64,000 nucleotides of DNA from Limnanthes douglasii subsp. nivea (Eukaryota; Streptophyta; Magnoliopsida; Brassicales; Limnanthaceae), in NCBI GenBank assembly GCA_036936605.1, contig JAUPFV010000001.1:116258771-116322770 (forward strand), read 5' to 3'. The position numbers were made by a program, and so were the translations under genes. Of the stretch, positions 26,495 through 37,167 are shown piece by piece (the first letter of the stretch is position 1; each line of letters begins with the position of its first letter). Under the pieces are notes generated by a model, which had not been told where the DNA came from, searched no databases, and worked only from the letters and a program-made list of their open reading frames with translations.

Positions 26495-28928
26495 ATGTCT
26501 TCACCAAGTAAACGCCGTGAGATGGACTTAATGAAACTGTGAATGATCTTAACTTTGAATTTATTGTGTTTATGTCCAGTTTGATTCTTTCTATGTTTAG
26601 TTTTAATTGATTTTTTTTGGTGGATTTTGATTATGTTTTGTTTGTAGGATGATGAGTGATTATAAAGTGGAAATGATCAATGATGGTATGCAAGAGTTCT
26701 ATGTTCATCTCAATGGACCAACTGAAAGTAAATCTATAAAACCCAAATCAACTCTCTTTTTTTCTTATTTTTTTTTTTTTTTTTTTATTTTTTTTTTATT
26801 TTTCTGTTTGTGGGTTTGGTAAGAAATGTTGAGCTTGTTGATGAAATTTCGTTTCTGGGTAATCTGAATATTTTTCTAATTTGACTTTGGTGTTATTTTC
26901 ATGTTGATGTTTTAAGGATTGAGTAGATCTTTTGTTTCAGATTCATCAACTCTCTTGTTTGTTACCTGTTTGTGTTTAATTATGTAGCTCAGCATCTCAG
27001 GTTGCGTCTTGGTCTAGATCAAGTATCATTTGTTAAGTTCTTAAGGGAAAGTGAGCTTGGTTGCTATTAAAGCTGTTTCTATTGTTGTATCCACTCATTG
27101 TGTGTCTCAATGCCATGTAATATTTCTAGTAGCGTCAAAATGCGCATATGAAATAGGATTATCTCTTCTTTTTGGTCTGAGTTTAGTCATTGACAAAGAG
27201 GCAGTCCCGGTTAATATTGATTCAAACATTGTTGTATCAGCAGCTTGTTTTACACAGATCGGTAATTGCTTCGTGCGGAACACTTATTTATGTATTTATG
27301 ATCTAATGTATTGTAGATACAGGCAATAAGCTTGTCGCTATAAACATTTGGACTCTATCAAGTGTATCGAGAATTTTCTGTTCTTTAAACATATACTATG
27401 CTTGTTTAGGGACGCGGACTTACCTAAACCGATGGGAAATGAGTTCAAAAATCAGATTTTCTTGGTCCTGCTTTACTAGAAAAGCAGAAATAAACTAGTG
27501 TTTGTATTCTGAACCTTTATAGGTTATTAAAAGTGGTATATATGAATTTCTTAAAGTTTTGTACTAGCATATTTGTACCTTTTGCATTGGAAGCAAGTGT
27601 TGTTTGAGTTAAGCTATTGATTTTAGGACGAAGATATCTTGCATGAGATCATTGTTTGAATATTGTTGACTGTCAACAAAAGAAGTTAAGTGGGCTTGCA
27701 ATCGACGTCATAAACCTTGTTTGAACAATTAGTATGAAGCATCATATTACTTGGACAAGCAAAAACATGTCTTGTGTTACGTCTAGTTCAGTATTTATTG
27801 TTTTTTCGCTCATCTTGGACTGATTTTGATCGTACAATTGTGTTGAAAATCTAAAAATCAATTTGAGAGTGAACAATTCGAAAAACCAAGTCCCGTAAAT
27901 TTGTTGTCCGCTCTTTTCAAGATTTCAATGCTTTTGAAAATCCTTTAGTAGTTTACAACTGAATTATTAGGCTTATTTGTCATGTGATGGTTAATGTCAG
28001 GTCTGTATCAGGGAGGTATGTGGAGGTTGAGAGTTGAGCTTCCTGATGCTTATCCGTATAAATCTCCATCCATAGGATTCATTAACAAGATCTACCATCC
28101 AAACGTGGATGAAATGTTAGTGATTTGCTGTTGATGCCTATTATGAATATTTCGCCGCCTTTAAAGAATCATACAACTTTTTTTATATACTACTTTTGCT
28201 GCCAACCCTTGTTGCAGGTCTGGATCGATTTGCTTGGATGTTATAAATCAGAAATGGAGCCCCATGTTTGGTAATAATATCTTCTATTTAAATTAAACTT
28301 TTTCATACTGAGATGTTTTAAACTTACATGTCTAGATTAAAGTGCAGATTTAGTGAATGTCTTTGAAGTCTTCCTCCCTCAGCTACTTATGTATCCTAAC
28401 CCGTCAGACCCTTTGAACGGTGAGGCTGCAGCGCTGATGATGCGTGACCGAGCAGCTTATGATCAGAAAGTTAAAGGTATTTGTTCAGTTAGTAAGGTCT
28501 TATTTATGTACTACGAATGACTATTTCCTTTAGGCTTACGCATCTTTTGCGCTCAAACTTCAATTATGCTGGACCATTGCCTGTTGGGTTTGAAACAAGA
28601 TTGAACCATAAATGGTAGACCATTGTATTATAAGGATATGAAATGATCTAAGAAACTCTTTTTCAAGAATCAACGTCTGAATCAAATCCCATGTTCTTCA
28701 GCTATTGTTGTTATTTCCAATCAAAACTTTTTGTAGATTATGCCGCTCTCAGTCTTATGTGTAGCTTAATATCTACTTCTTTTATATGTGGTCCTAGAAT
28801 ACTGCGAGAAATATGCGAAGCCCGAAGACATAGGAGCTGCACCTGAAGAAAAATCAAGTGACGAAGAGATGAGTGATGCTGAGTACGATTCGGATGACGA
28901 GGCTGTGGTAGGTCAAGCAGATCCTTAG
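26495..28928 (+). CDS. Ubiquitin-conjugating enzyme E2, UBC4/5/6 (UBC-H) type, six exons
   Basis: It accepts ubiquitin from E1 on a catalytic cysteine and passes it to substrates, usually with an E3 ligase. Exons by conserved splice sites: 26495-26538, 26648-26727, 28001-28115, 28218-28270, 28348-28476, 28798-28928. All introns are GT-AG (109, 1273, 102, 77 and 321 bp). The spliced frame is 552 nt, giving 183 residues with no stop, close to Arabidopsis UBC4/5/6 (about 183-187). It starts [15 protein letters not shown] and keeps YPYKSPS, the HPN motif at 74-76, catalytic Cys85 in [10 protein letters not shown], and WSPMF. The tail is acidic ([16 protein letters not shown]), as in this subgroup. 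Start choice follows the conserved N-terminus. An AATAAA lies at 29005. The PPR gene converges from the right with about 300 bp between. It appears intact. Confidence 0.96.
26728..28000 (+). other. Long second intron of the ubiquitin-conjugating E2 gene
   Basis: The donor is ACTGAAA|GTAAAT and the acceptor ATGTCAG|GTCTG. It contains a long T-rich run (about 26757-26805). A 92-codon frame at 27051-27329 has no recognisable protein features and is taken as chance. Confidence 0.85.
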
Positions 28929-29004
28929 TTGGTTATTTATCTGTTTGTTGTGTAAGATCTGTATCTTGTACATTATGTATTAGTTTCTTATGTAACTCAA
29001 AAAA

Positions 29005-29010
29005 AATAAA
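29005..29010 (+). terminator. Polyadenylation signal of the ubiquitin-conjugating E2 gene
   Basis: AATAAA 77 bases after the stop codon, in AT-rich sequence. The convergent PPR stop is about 220 bases further on. Confidence 0.6.
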
Positions 29011-29232
29011 CTTGTTGATTTCTGGGAACAAAGTTTCCTTCATTGTAAATAAATGTTGAATTCACTTGTTATTCAAACTATTCAGTTTATATCCGTTAGT
29101 AATGTCTCTAGCTTTTACATTATACAGATGTAAACATAACCACTATGCTATGAATATGATGCGAAAACCCTACAGCCCCGAAAAGAATCAGCAATTACAA
29201 TTGCAATTGAGAACTGCACTATATTTCTCAAA

Positions 29233-31365
29233 TTAAGTAAAACCTTGATGGTAGAGATGTGAAACCTCCATCTCTTTTGCAAGTACCTGCAACATAAATT
29301 TGATGTCTACTAAGTTCATATGTGGCCTATCATCACCCGCAACAAACAAATGAGTTTTATCTTGAACTACAATCCAACTGCATCCTGGACTTTTCTTTAT
29401 TCCTTTAAATTTCTGGGTATCTCTTACTTGATTTCCTTTCTTTGTTTTCCCCATAACAGAATATAATTGGGATAAGACAACATATGAGGTCGCGCTATCC
29501 GGCTCCAACTCCATTAGTTTCTGAGCAGCAAGTTCTGCAAGGTCAAGACGCAAATGTGCCTTGCTCGCACCAAGAAGAGCTCCCCAAACACCAGCATGAC
29601 CCTCAGAAGGCATTGAACTGATAAAACTAATTGCTTTGTCCAGCATTCCAGCTCGGCCGAAGAGATCAACCATGCATGTGTAGTGATCAGGCTCTGGTTC
29701 TATACCGTATGAAGCTTTCATCGCCTTGAAGTATTTCAAACCTAATTCTACTAGTCCATCATGAGCACAGGCTGATAGAACAGCAAGAAAAGTAACTCGA
29801 TTTGGCTCCGTGCCTTCTTCGCTTTGCATTTTGATAAATAAGTTAAGTGCTTTCTCCGCAAATCCGTTATGAGCAAACCCACTGATCATCGAGTTAAACG
29901 AAACAACATTCGGTCTGCTAATACTTCTATAGACGCCGTAAGCATCGTCAACGTTTCCACATTTAGAGTACATTGCGACAAGTGAGTTTTGAACGGACAA
30001 ATCAAATCTCATATTCGTTTTCAAGACCTGAGTGTGGATCTGCAGCCCTTGGTTTAATGTAGCCAACCCAGCCGAAGCACTGAGCAAACTGCTGAAAGTA
30101 ACAGGATTTGGAGTTACCTTTGCCCTTAGCATCTCGATAAACCACCGAAATGCCTCCTCATGTTCTCCATTGTCTACGAGACCTGAAATTAGTGCAGTCC
30201 ATGCAATATCATCTTTCTCAGGCATCATCGTAAACAAGTGGACTGATTTATCCGTCTGCCCTTTACTAGAGAATCCCTTGATCATGGTAGTCCAGGAAAC
30301 AACATCTTTACTTGGCATCTGGACGAAAAGCCTATAAGCTTCTTCAATTTCATCACCTTGAATATGACCAGAAATCATAGAATTCCAGGAAACAACATCT
30401 TTCTTTTTCATCAAATGAAAAACTTCATTAGCAGGATCAGTGCAACCGAATCTGCAATACATTGTGATTATAGAATTGCCTAAAAATACATCAAACTCAA
30501 AACCCATCCGCAAAACCAACCCATGCATCTGGATCCCTTCTTGGTTTCTGCCAAAACTACCACATGCTTCAAACATTACAGTCAAGGTATTCGAATTAAG
30601 CCCCACAAGCCCTTCCCTTCTCATGTCTGAAAACATTCCAAACCCATCCTCAAAACAGCCCACCGTCATGTACCCATTTATCATCGATGTCCACGTAAAA
30701 ACATTCTTCTCCGGAATCTCATCAAACAACCTTCTAGCATCAACAATCATGCCCACTTTACAATATCCATCAACCATAGAGCTCCAAGAAACAACATCTC
30801 TCTCACCCATTCCCTCAAAAACCCGAACGGCCTCCTCAAGTCTCCCAACCCTCAAATACCCACTAATCAACGCATTGGAAGAAACCGGATCCCGCCACTC
30901 CATTGGCATCGCACGGTGTAACTCTTCCGCTCTATCAAACTCTGCAGAGCGCACCAATCCCGTAATCATAGCTGCATAAGACACCGGATTCCTCTGGGGC
31001 ATATCCCTAAACAAATTACAAGCCTCCTCGATACTTCGGTTCTTAACACAAGCAGTGATCATGGCGTTATACGAAGAGCTAGTTCTCTCAGGCATTTCCT
31101 CAAACACTTTCCGCGCTTTCTCCATTTTACCGTTCTGCGAATACGCAGTGAGCATGGCAGTCCATGACACGGTGGTTTTATGTGGCATTCGGTTGAAAAT
31201 GGATTCTGCCTCTTGGATGTTCCCATTTCTCCCATTCTGGGTTATCAGGACATTACAGTGAACAACGAAGTTGCTGGATCTTAATGTTTTTGGGTTTGAG
31301 CGCTGAAGCAAGAGTTTTGATGTCTGGTGTTTATATACGAGATCAGCTGTTCGGTTAGCTCGCAT
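29233..31365 (-). CDS. PLS-class pentatricopeptide repeat protein, E/E+ type (At1g53600-like)
   Basis: A single-exon gene of 710 residues. Such proteins bind organellar RNA; PLS-class members with E domains usually act in C-to-U editing. After a short N-terminus without repeats (about 1-40) come alternating P, L and S repeats, for example VSWTAMLTAYSQNGKMEKAR, VVSWSSMVDGYCKVGMIVDA and VQNSLVAMYSKCGNVDDAYG. An E domain follows from about GVWGALLGASKAHLRLDLAE through LEPDSATSYVVLSQLYS to an E+ region with SPGCSWIVV. There is no DYW deaminase domain, so editing would need a partner that supplies it. Arg-rich, acid-poor N-terminal residues fit an organelle presequence. I recognise it as like Arabidopsis At1g53600 (mitochondrial). 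No frameshift or stop; it looks functional. Long frames on the other strand (30032-30979) are shadows. Confidence 0.95.
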   Translation of the reverse strand: MRANRTADLVYKHQTSKLLLQRSNPKTLRSSNFVVHCNVLITQNGRNGNIQEAESIFNRMPHKTTVSWTAMLTAYSQNGKMEKARKVFEEMPERTSSSYNAMITACVKNRSIEEACNLFRDMPQRNPVSYAAMITGLVRSAEFDRAEELHRAMPMEWRDPVSSNALISGYLRVGRLEEAVRVFEGMGERDVVSWSSMVDGYCKVGMIVDARRLFDEIPEKNVFTWTSMINGYMTVGCFEDGFGMFSDMRREGLVGLNSNTLTVMFEACGSFGRNQEGIQMHGLVLRMGFEFDVFLGNSIITMYCRFGCTDPANEVFHLMKKKDVVSWNSMISGHIQGDEIEEAYRLFVQMPSKDVVSWTTMIKGFSSKGQTDKSVHLFTMMPEKDDIAWTALISGLVDNGEHEEAFRWFIEMLRAKVTPNPVTFSSLLSASAGLATLNQGLQIHTQVLKTNMRFDLSVQNSLVAMYSKCGNVDDAYGVYRSISRPNVVSFNSMISGFAHNGFAEKALNLFIKMQSEEGTEPNRVTFLAVLSACAHDGLVELGLKYFKAMKASYGIEPEPDHYTCMVDLFGRAGMLDKAISFISSMPSEGHAGVWGALLGASKAHLRLDLAELAAQKLMELEPDSATSYVVLSQLYSVMGKTKKGNQVRDTQKFKGIKKSPGCSWIVVQDKTHLFVAGDDRPHMNLVDIKFMLQVLAKEMEVSHLYHQGFT

Positions 31366-31383
31366 CGCCTAATCAATCACTCA

Positions 31384-31430
31384 AGGACGCAGCTGATAGA
31401 AGGACGCAGCTGATAGAAGGACGAAGCTTT
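31384..31430 (-). repeat. 17-bp tandem repeat upstream of the PPR gene
   Basis: AAGGACGCAGCTGATAG occurs two and a half to three times, within 20-65 bases of the PPR start codon, so in its likely 5' leader or core promoter. Confidence 0.8.
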
Positions 31431-32530
31431 ATAGTAAACTATTTTCGCCTAGCAAATACAACAATTCTTCAACTATATAAGAGTCACTTTGTCTACACTT
31501 CCTAAAAAATACATTCTATACTTTTAAAATTACGTTTCGGTCCTTAAATATATTTATAAATACGTTCAATCCCTTTTGCTTTTGTAATCGTTGGTGAATT
31601 GACGAACCTGATGTCCCGATTCATGGTTAATATTATTGGTATAATAAAATGCTAATGTTTGCTATATATAATGGTTTTAATCCGGAATTCGTTTTTTTAT
31701 TATCTGTTTCCAAAGTGCATAGTCATGAACGAAGTCCGGATTTACTCCATCTATTTTGGTGATTTACTTCATCTATTTTGGTTACATATTCGCTCGACTA
31801 CAAAAGCTTTCGGATTCAGTCTATTTACTACCATTTTGGATAGAATTAGTTCTATGCGTATGTTTATTTAGGAGACTAATTTTATCAAAAATTGAAAGTG
31901 AAAGACGAATAGTATTGAAATAAATAGTTAGTAGACTCATTCTCACGAAAATGAATAGTAAACACACGCGGGGCTAATTTGATCCAAAATAGATAATTAA
32001 GAGACTAAATCCATATTTTTTAGTAGATGGACTATATATCACGAAAATGGATAGTCAATAGACTAATTTATGTTTAAAACCTAATTATGAACATTAGATT
32101 GTCAATAGTGAATTGATGGTTAAATGTTTAATTGGGAAGTGGATAGTTAATAGACTAGTTTATGTTTAAAGCCTAATTATGAACATTAGATTGTCAATTC
32201 TGAATTGATCATTAAATGTTTAATTGGAAAGAAAGAAATCAACCCAAATGAAGGTTTATCCGAATATTTTGAGTTAACATTGGATCAACAATGATTTTTT
32301 TTCAAACCGATAAATATGCCTCTTAATATGTTGCGCACGTGTAATTTTTTTGGCGATGCATGTTATATTTCACATGTAACATGTTATATTTCACATGTAA
32401 CATGTTATGTTCAAACACTATTTTACAATGATTATATGGAAAATAAAGGTGTAATTCATGTGTTGTTTGTTAGGTTCAAAATTGTAGTCAATACATTGAA
32501 CCCATTAGACAATATACATAATAGATAAGT
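31431..32530. repeat. Intergenic DNA with short duplications
   Basis: No gene was seen. A roughly 92-bp tandem duplication lies at 32049-32232 (shared CCTAATTATGAACATTAGAT) and a 21-bp unit (CATGTTATATTTCACATGTAA) repeats at about 32359-32410. The stretch near 31465-31570 resembles 49950-50060 at low level, suggesting a dispersed old repeat. Confidence 0.6.
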
Positions 32531-32863
32531 TAGGTTTTTCCAATAAAAATACGACATGAAATTATATTTTAACATTCGTAATTTTGACATGACATTAAGA
32601 ACTATGTAGCTCTCACTTAAGATATTTCTCATAAAAAGAAGAAATAATTTGAGACATGTGATAAGTGAAGAATGTTGTGTTTGTCAATTATGAAACATTG
32701 AATACCTTTGGAATTCTTTGTGATTGTCCGGAAAGAGACCATCCATACAATTTAATTTCTCAAAACAACTGAGAAAGCTTTGCCATGATTAATAAGGTGG
32801 ATATTAAGATGTTACTAATGCAGCTCTCTACCATACAGTTTAATGACAAAAAAATAATAAGAC

Positions 32864-33679
32864 TGTTGGGAATATGGGGGTCCGGTTCGCATATTCCGTC
32901 TCCGTATATAAGTAAGAACACAACCGATCTCAACACTAGTATGATATTGTACGCTTTGGCACCCGAAGGCCCTTACGGCTTTGCATTTGGTCCACTACCA
33001 AAAAGCCTCATACTAGTTGAGGTATGTTAGTACTTATATACCACTGATCCTTCCCATGTGGGATGTGGGACTTTGGTCACCACCCTAACAAATCCTTCTC
33101 TCGAACAAAGTACCACTTAGCCTCATCTCAATTGACTTTCAAGTACCACTTAGCCTCATCTCAATTGACTTTCATCCGCTCACTCTAATTAGAAGTTGCT
33201 CCACCTGATCAATAGAGCTTTTACAGCGGATCTATCTACTCACTCGACCATCCTGCGCCTGTTCCTTAGCTCTACTATCCACTCCAATCAAGTACCACCG
33301 CTTGATGAGTCATGGACGCTCCGAACTAGGATGTATAGAGTAGATCATTCACCTTGAGCATGACTACTGGTTCATCATGTTCGACCTCCGAGAATATTAC
33401 CACCATCGCGTTCCATCTGGGCCTGACGCTCTGATACTACGTGTTGGGAATATGGGGGTCCAGTCCGCATATTCCGTCTCCATATATAAGTACAAACACA
33501 ACCGATCTCAACACTAGTATGATATTGTCCGCTTTGGCACCCGAAGGCCCTCACGGCTTTGCATTTGGTCCACTAACAAAAGGCCTCACACTAGTTGATG
33601 TATGTTAGTACTTATATACCAATGATCCTTCCCATGTTTAACCGATATGGGATGTGGGACTTTGGTCGCCACCCTAACA
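32864..33679 (-). mobile_element. TRIM (miniature LTR retrotransposon) with target duplication
   Basis: Direct terminal repeats 32864-33090 (227 bp) and 33442-33679 (238 bp) have TG...CA ends and flank an internal region of 351 bp without coding capacity. Target duplication AAGAC is at 32859-32863 and 33680-33684. The LTRs differ by about 13 substitutions and an 11-bp indel. On the - strand, TAGTATCAGAGC directly follows the LTR near 33430-33441 and is one base off the initiator tRNA-Met primer site. A purine-rich GAGAGAAGGA adjoins the other LTR. This sets the orientation as minus. TRIMs depend on other elements for enzymes. Confidence 0.93.
33108..33173. repeat. 33-bp tandem duplication inside the TRIM
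   Basis: Two identical copies of a unit beginning AAGTACCACTTAGCC and ending AATTGACTTTC (33108-33140 and 33141-33173). Confidence 0.95.
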
Positions 33680-34571
33680 AAGACAACATATTCTTTTGGG
33701 ATATCAATGATCGTCTCAAAGTTAAAATCACTTAAGATTGACATTTCCGAATAAGTTGTGGTATATTTTAGTTTATTCGCAGCGTGAGAATTGGACAGTT
33801 AGTGAACTAACTTTCTATGATACATAGAAAGAGAGATTGAAATAATAATATTCTTAGGTGAAGATGGTGAGTTCTCAACAAGAAATCTAGATATAAAGAG
33901 TATACTAGAGAAATTATAAAGCTTCTCAGGAGTAAATAAACCTAAGGAATCATCTGATGCAAATTGATTGTTCTTTTGCAAGAATGCATGACATCTAAAA
34001 AAATGTGAAAAGTATCAAGCATATCTATTATCTAATGATAACTTAACAACTCTGATATGTTCAGAAACCAATTTAGTTTCAGTTATAGGAAACATATGTG
34101 GGTTGATATAATTGTGACCATCCATGTTTATATCTCCTTTAAGGTTCTGATAAGGAACCAAAGTGTCATTGATGGTGAAAGATCCATCTATCATATGAAA
34201 GGAAGTTTGTGCTTAGTTTAAGGTATTTATAATTTTTAATTGTTGCTTCCAGTTGAACATTTATTATATCTGAAAGATGTTAGTAGGATTTTAATATTTT
34301 TTTCCTAATTAGAAACCTTTGGGCATTCAAATCTTCTAGGAATAATTAAATGAATCTTTCTTAACATGATAATCTCGTAGAAACTGGATATTTAAAAACA
34401 AATAATACATTGTATTTGTTAAAATACTATTAAGCATCACAAAAAACCAATTAACATAGATGTATATGATAAACTAAGTTGAAAAGATGAAAATTTAGGA
34501 ACTCTTTGACACAAGCACTTAAGTTATATCTCTAAGGAAAGAATGAAATTCTTGTTGTTGAAACGTTTATT

Positions 34572-34895
34572 TGATAAAAATGTAAATAATCAAGGAGTAA
34601 AAGTAATTATGAAAATGGTTTTTATTTGAGTCTTTTATAGTTAGAGGATAAATTAAATGTAAAATGTAAATACCAAAGGCTGATAGCGCAATTAGTTATA
34701 ACTTGTAGCCAAAACAGTTATTCATACCCATTTTCTATAAATAGAAGGGGGAATTTTAGAAATAAAGGATTGATTGACACTTTTTACTCATAATTTCTCT
34801 TAATCTCTCTATCTCTCTAAAAAAGGCTTATAACTTTCTCTATCTAAAATTACTCTGAACATGTTCTCTCTTCACTAAATATTTAATACTTAACA
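34572..34895 (+). repeat. 5' LTR of E2 (left end approximate)
   Basis: The right end ACTTAACA at 34895 is fixed by the adjacent primer-binding site. The left end is placed at TGATAAAAATG (34572), like the TGATGAG start of its relatives, but no second LTR is available to confirm it. TATA box TATAAATA is at 34736-34743. Confidence 0.55.
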
Positions 34896-34896
34896 T

Positions 34897-34914
34897 TGGC
34901 GACCATACCGGGAG
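34897..34914 (+). other. Primer-binding site of E2
   Basis: TGGCGACCATACCGGGAG differs at three positions from the E4 site TGGCGACCACAGTGGGAG, which matches the 3' end of plant tRNA-Arg(UCG). It lies one base after the LTR. Confidence 0.65.
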
Positions 34915-35039
34915 AACAGTGAGGTACCTAGATACAAATATAAAACCACAGAATTTACGATTGAAGTTATGATAAAACTAGGAATCAGAAGTGATTACGC
35001 AGTTTTGATGGAAAACAAAGTGCTTGAATAAAATTTTCT

Positions 35040-37167
35040 TAGAGAAGAAAATCGAGATGAAATTCAGGGAAACAAACAACGTGAGAAATCTATTGTGGAG
35101 GATCAAATGAATCAGTTACTAGAAATGATAGATGTGTTGAACAATCAACTTGATCAAATGGAGAAACAAATTTAGTCTGGTAGGTTGAGATCTGAGGTGT
35201 GAAGAGTTGATGAGAAAAAAAGAGTTAGAATGTTTTTCTGATGAGTCTTATACAGCTCGTCAAGTTTGAAATGATCATAGAAAAGAAAATTTCCAGTCAG
35301 ACAGGGGACATCACTCTTCACGAAAGTAAAAGAAAGATAAATATCGGTAATTTTCAACTAGCGATAGTTCTGGTTTGGATTTTGAAGATGATTCGTTTAA
35401 GCAAGGAAGATATTGGCATTCTTCAAAGGGAGAGGGAAGTCGACAATCTCGTAAAAAGCACAAATCCAAAAAGGAGAATAAGTCTAGGAATCTGAGGGAC
35501 AATCCTTTGTACGAGAGAAACACATCATACTAATATGTTAATAAAGTGACCAAAAATTTATATGCAGTTATGGGAACAACTGAGCCAATCAATAGATGCA
35601 GGGAATGGATCGAAGAAATTCTCCTTTGTCTTCTAAGATTATGTAGATATCTCTTCCTAAGCGTTTTGATATTTTGGAGGTTGAAAAATTTGATGGAGCA
35701 CATTATCCCAATGATCATATTGAACAATTTAAAAATTACATGATGAATTTCGAGGATGATAATAGGTTGGTATGTAGAGCATTTTCACAAACTTTTAAGG
35801 GAACCACTTTAAAGTGGTATAATAGAATTCGGAGGCGATCTATAACCAGTTTTGGGATCTTTTACATTGCATTACAAAGACAATTCGTGAGAAGCAAAGA
35901 GATGCAAGCTAACGGTGATAGTAATACAATGTAAACAAGTTGTGAGCGAAAAATCAAAAGATTATACCAGACGTTTTGTATTAATGAAGATAGGATTGGA
36001 AGATGGTAAAGAGCTTGTTGCAATGTCAGATTTTAGGCAAGGATTACTTCAAGGTAATTTGGCAAACAAAACTACGAGGAGAAGGGAATTGACATTTGGG
36101 GCTTTAATGGCTCAAGTTGAGGAAGAAATTAAGGTAGAAGAGTCAACTAGAGTTCACAGTGGATCAAGTTCTCCTCAAATAAATTTGGGGCATGTAATTA
36201 CTGGCCAAGAATATCAGGAAAGCTCCTCAAATTCCTAGGTACCATCTCAAGGGTGAATACTAATCAACCTTCTCGAACAGAAGGAACACCCCAACCTCCA
36301 CGAGTGAGGTCCAACCAATGAATAATGCCATAATATTTTTTGGAGTTAACTAAGTAAGTAGTAACAGTCTTTAAGAGAGCCAAGAATCATGTTAACTTTA
36401 GAAAACCAGCCCCAATAAATAGGCTAAAGGAGGAGCGAAACAACAAGTTTTGCAAAGACCGTAACAACATCGGGTATGATACTGCGGAATGTATATCTTT
36501 GAAGAAAGAAATTCAGATTTTGATAGAAAATGATAAGTTGACAAAATAATAAGTTTTAGAATAATCCGAGTACGTTTGCGCAACATAATGTGAACACACC
36601 GTCAAAGCAATAAAACACATTAATGATTGTATATTCAAAGATAGAAAAATAGGAAAACTTCGTTGCGGATTCTAAAATAATCTAAGAGGTATAGCTGGAC
36701 CCTATGAGAATACAGTGGTGATTGGTGTAGAAACACGTGGAACAGAGATCTGAAGAATATTAATTTATACATGAAGTTTATGAAATATCTTGTTGAAATT
36801 AACGTATAATAAGATGCGTAATCCACCTGAAAATGTCTGATATGAGTGCACCATAATTGGGTTCGCATGGGTAACTACGCAAGTTATCAGGGAATCTGAG
36901 GATGTTTTGTTAGGAATAAGTATTTTTATGAACAAAGTTCAAGTTTTGTTTATGGTGGTGGAATTTCCGACCAACTATAATACAATTTTTAGGAGGACGT
37001 GATTATCAATGATGTATGTTGTTGTTTCATGTGTCCAATGGTTCTTGAAGTATGTAATTAGTGATTGCGTTGGAGTAGTTCAAAGTGATCAGAAAGTGGC
37101 AAGATAATGTTATGCAACGACTTTGCATTCTAAAAGGGTCACCTCTAGTGATCAAATGACTGAATAA
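35040..37167 (+). pseudogene. E2 gag-protease remnant
   Basis: Gag core at 35674-35934 and 35915-36238 (frameshift between them) with FKNYMMNFEDDNR and LKWYNRI. A decayed zinc-knuckle segment is near 36430-36549 (FCKDRNNIGYDTAECISLKK). Protease C-terminal parts are at about 36855-37130 (VLFMVVEFPTNYNTIF). The frame meets TAA at 37165-37167, at the same aligned position as the protease-RT stops of E3 and E4, followed by CAATCA. Confidence 0.8.

Larger units (their letters stand above)
32531..34571 (+). mobile_element. Copia element B remnant, same family as copia A
   Basis: Blocks in this stretch align in order with copia A at 6836-7870, for example TCAATGATCG...CACTTAAGATTGACA, GATGGTGAAAGAT and the end phrase HLSYISKERMKFL, a pre-integrase motif. 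Only the gag-protease to pre-integrase part remains. It is interrupted by the TRIM at 32864-33679 and cut off on the right by the LTR of element E2. Confidence 0.7.

Noticed and set aside
27051..27329. 92-codon frame in the second intron of the ubiquitin-conjugating E2 gene
   Set aside because: No recognisable protein features, and the flanking exons splice correctly around it.
30032..30979. Long plus-strand frames within the PPR gene
   Set aside because: They lie entirely opposite the intact 710-residue PPR frame and show no domain; shadows of its codon usage.
32864..33679. Assignment of the TRIM to the Cassandra family
   Set aside because: I could not see the 5S rRNA-like segment that defines Cassandra.
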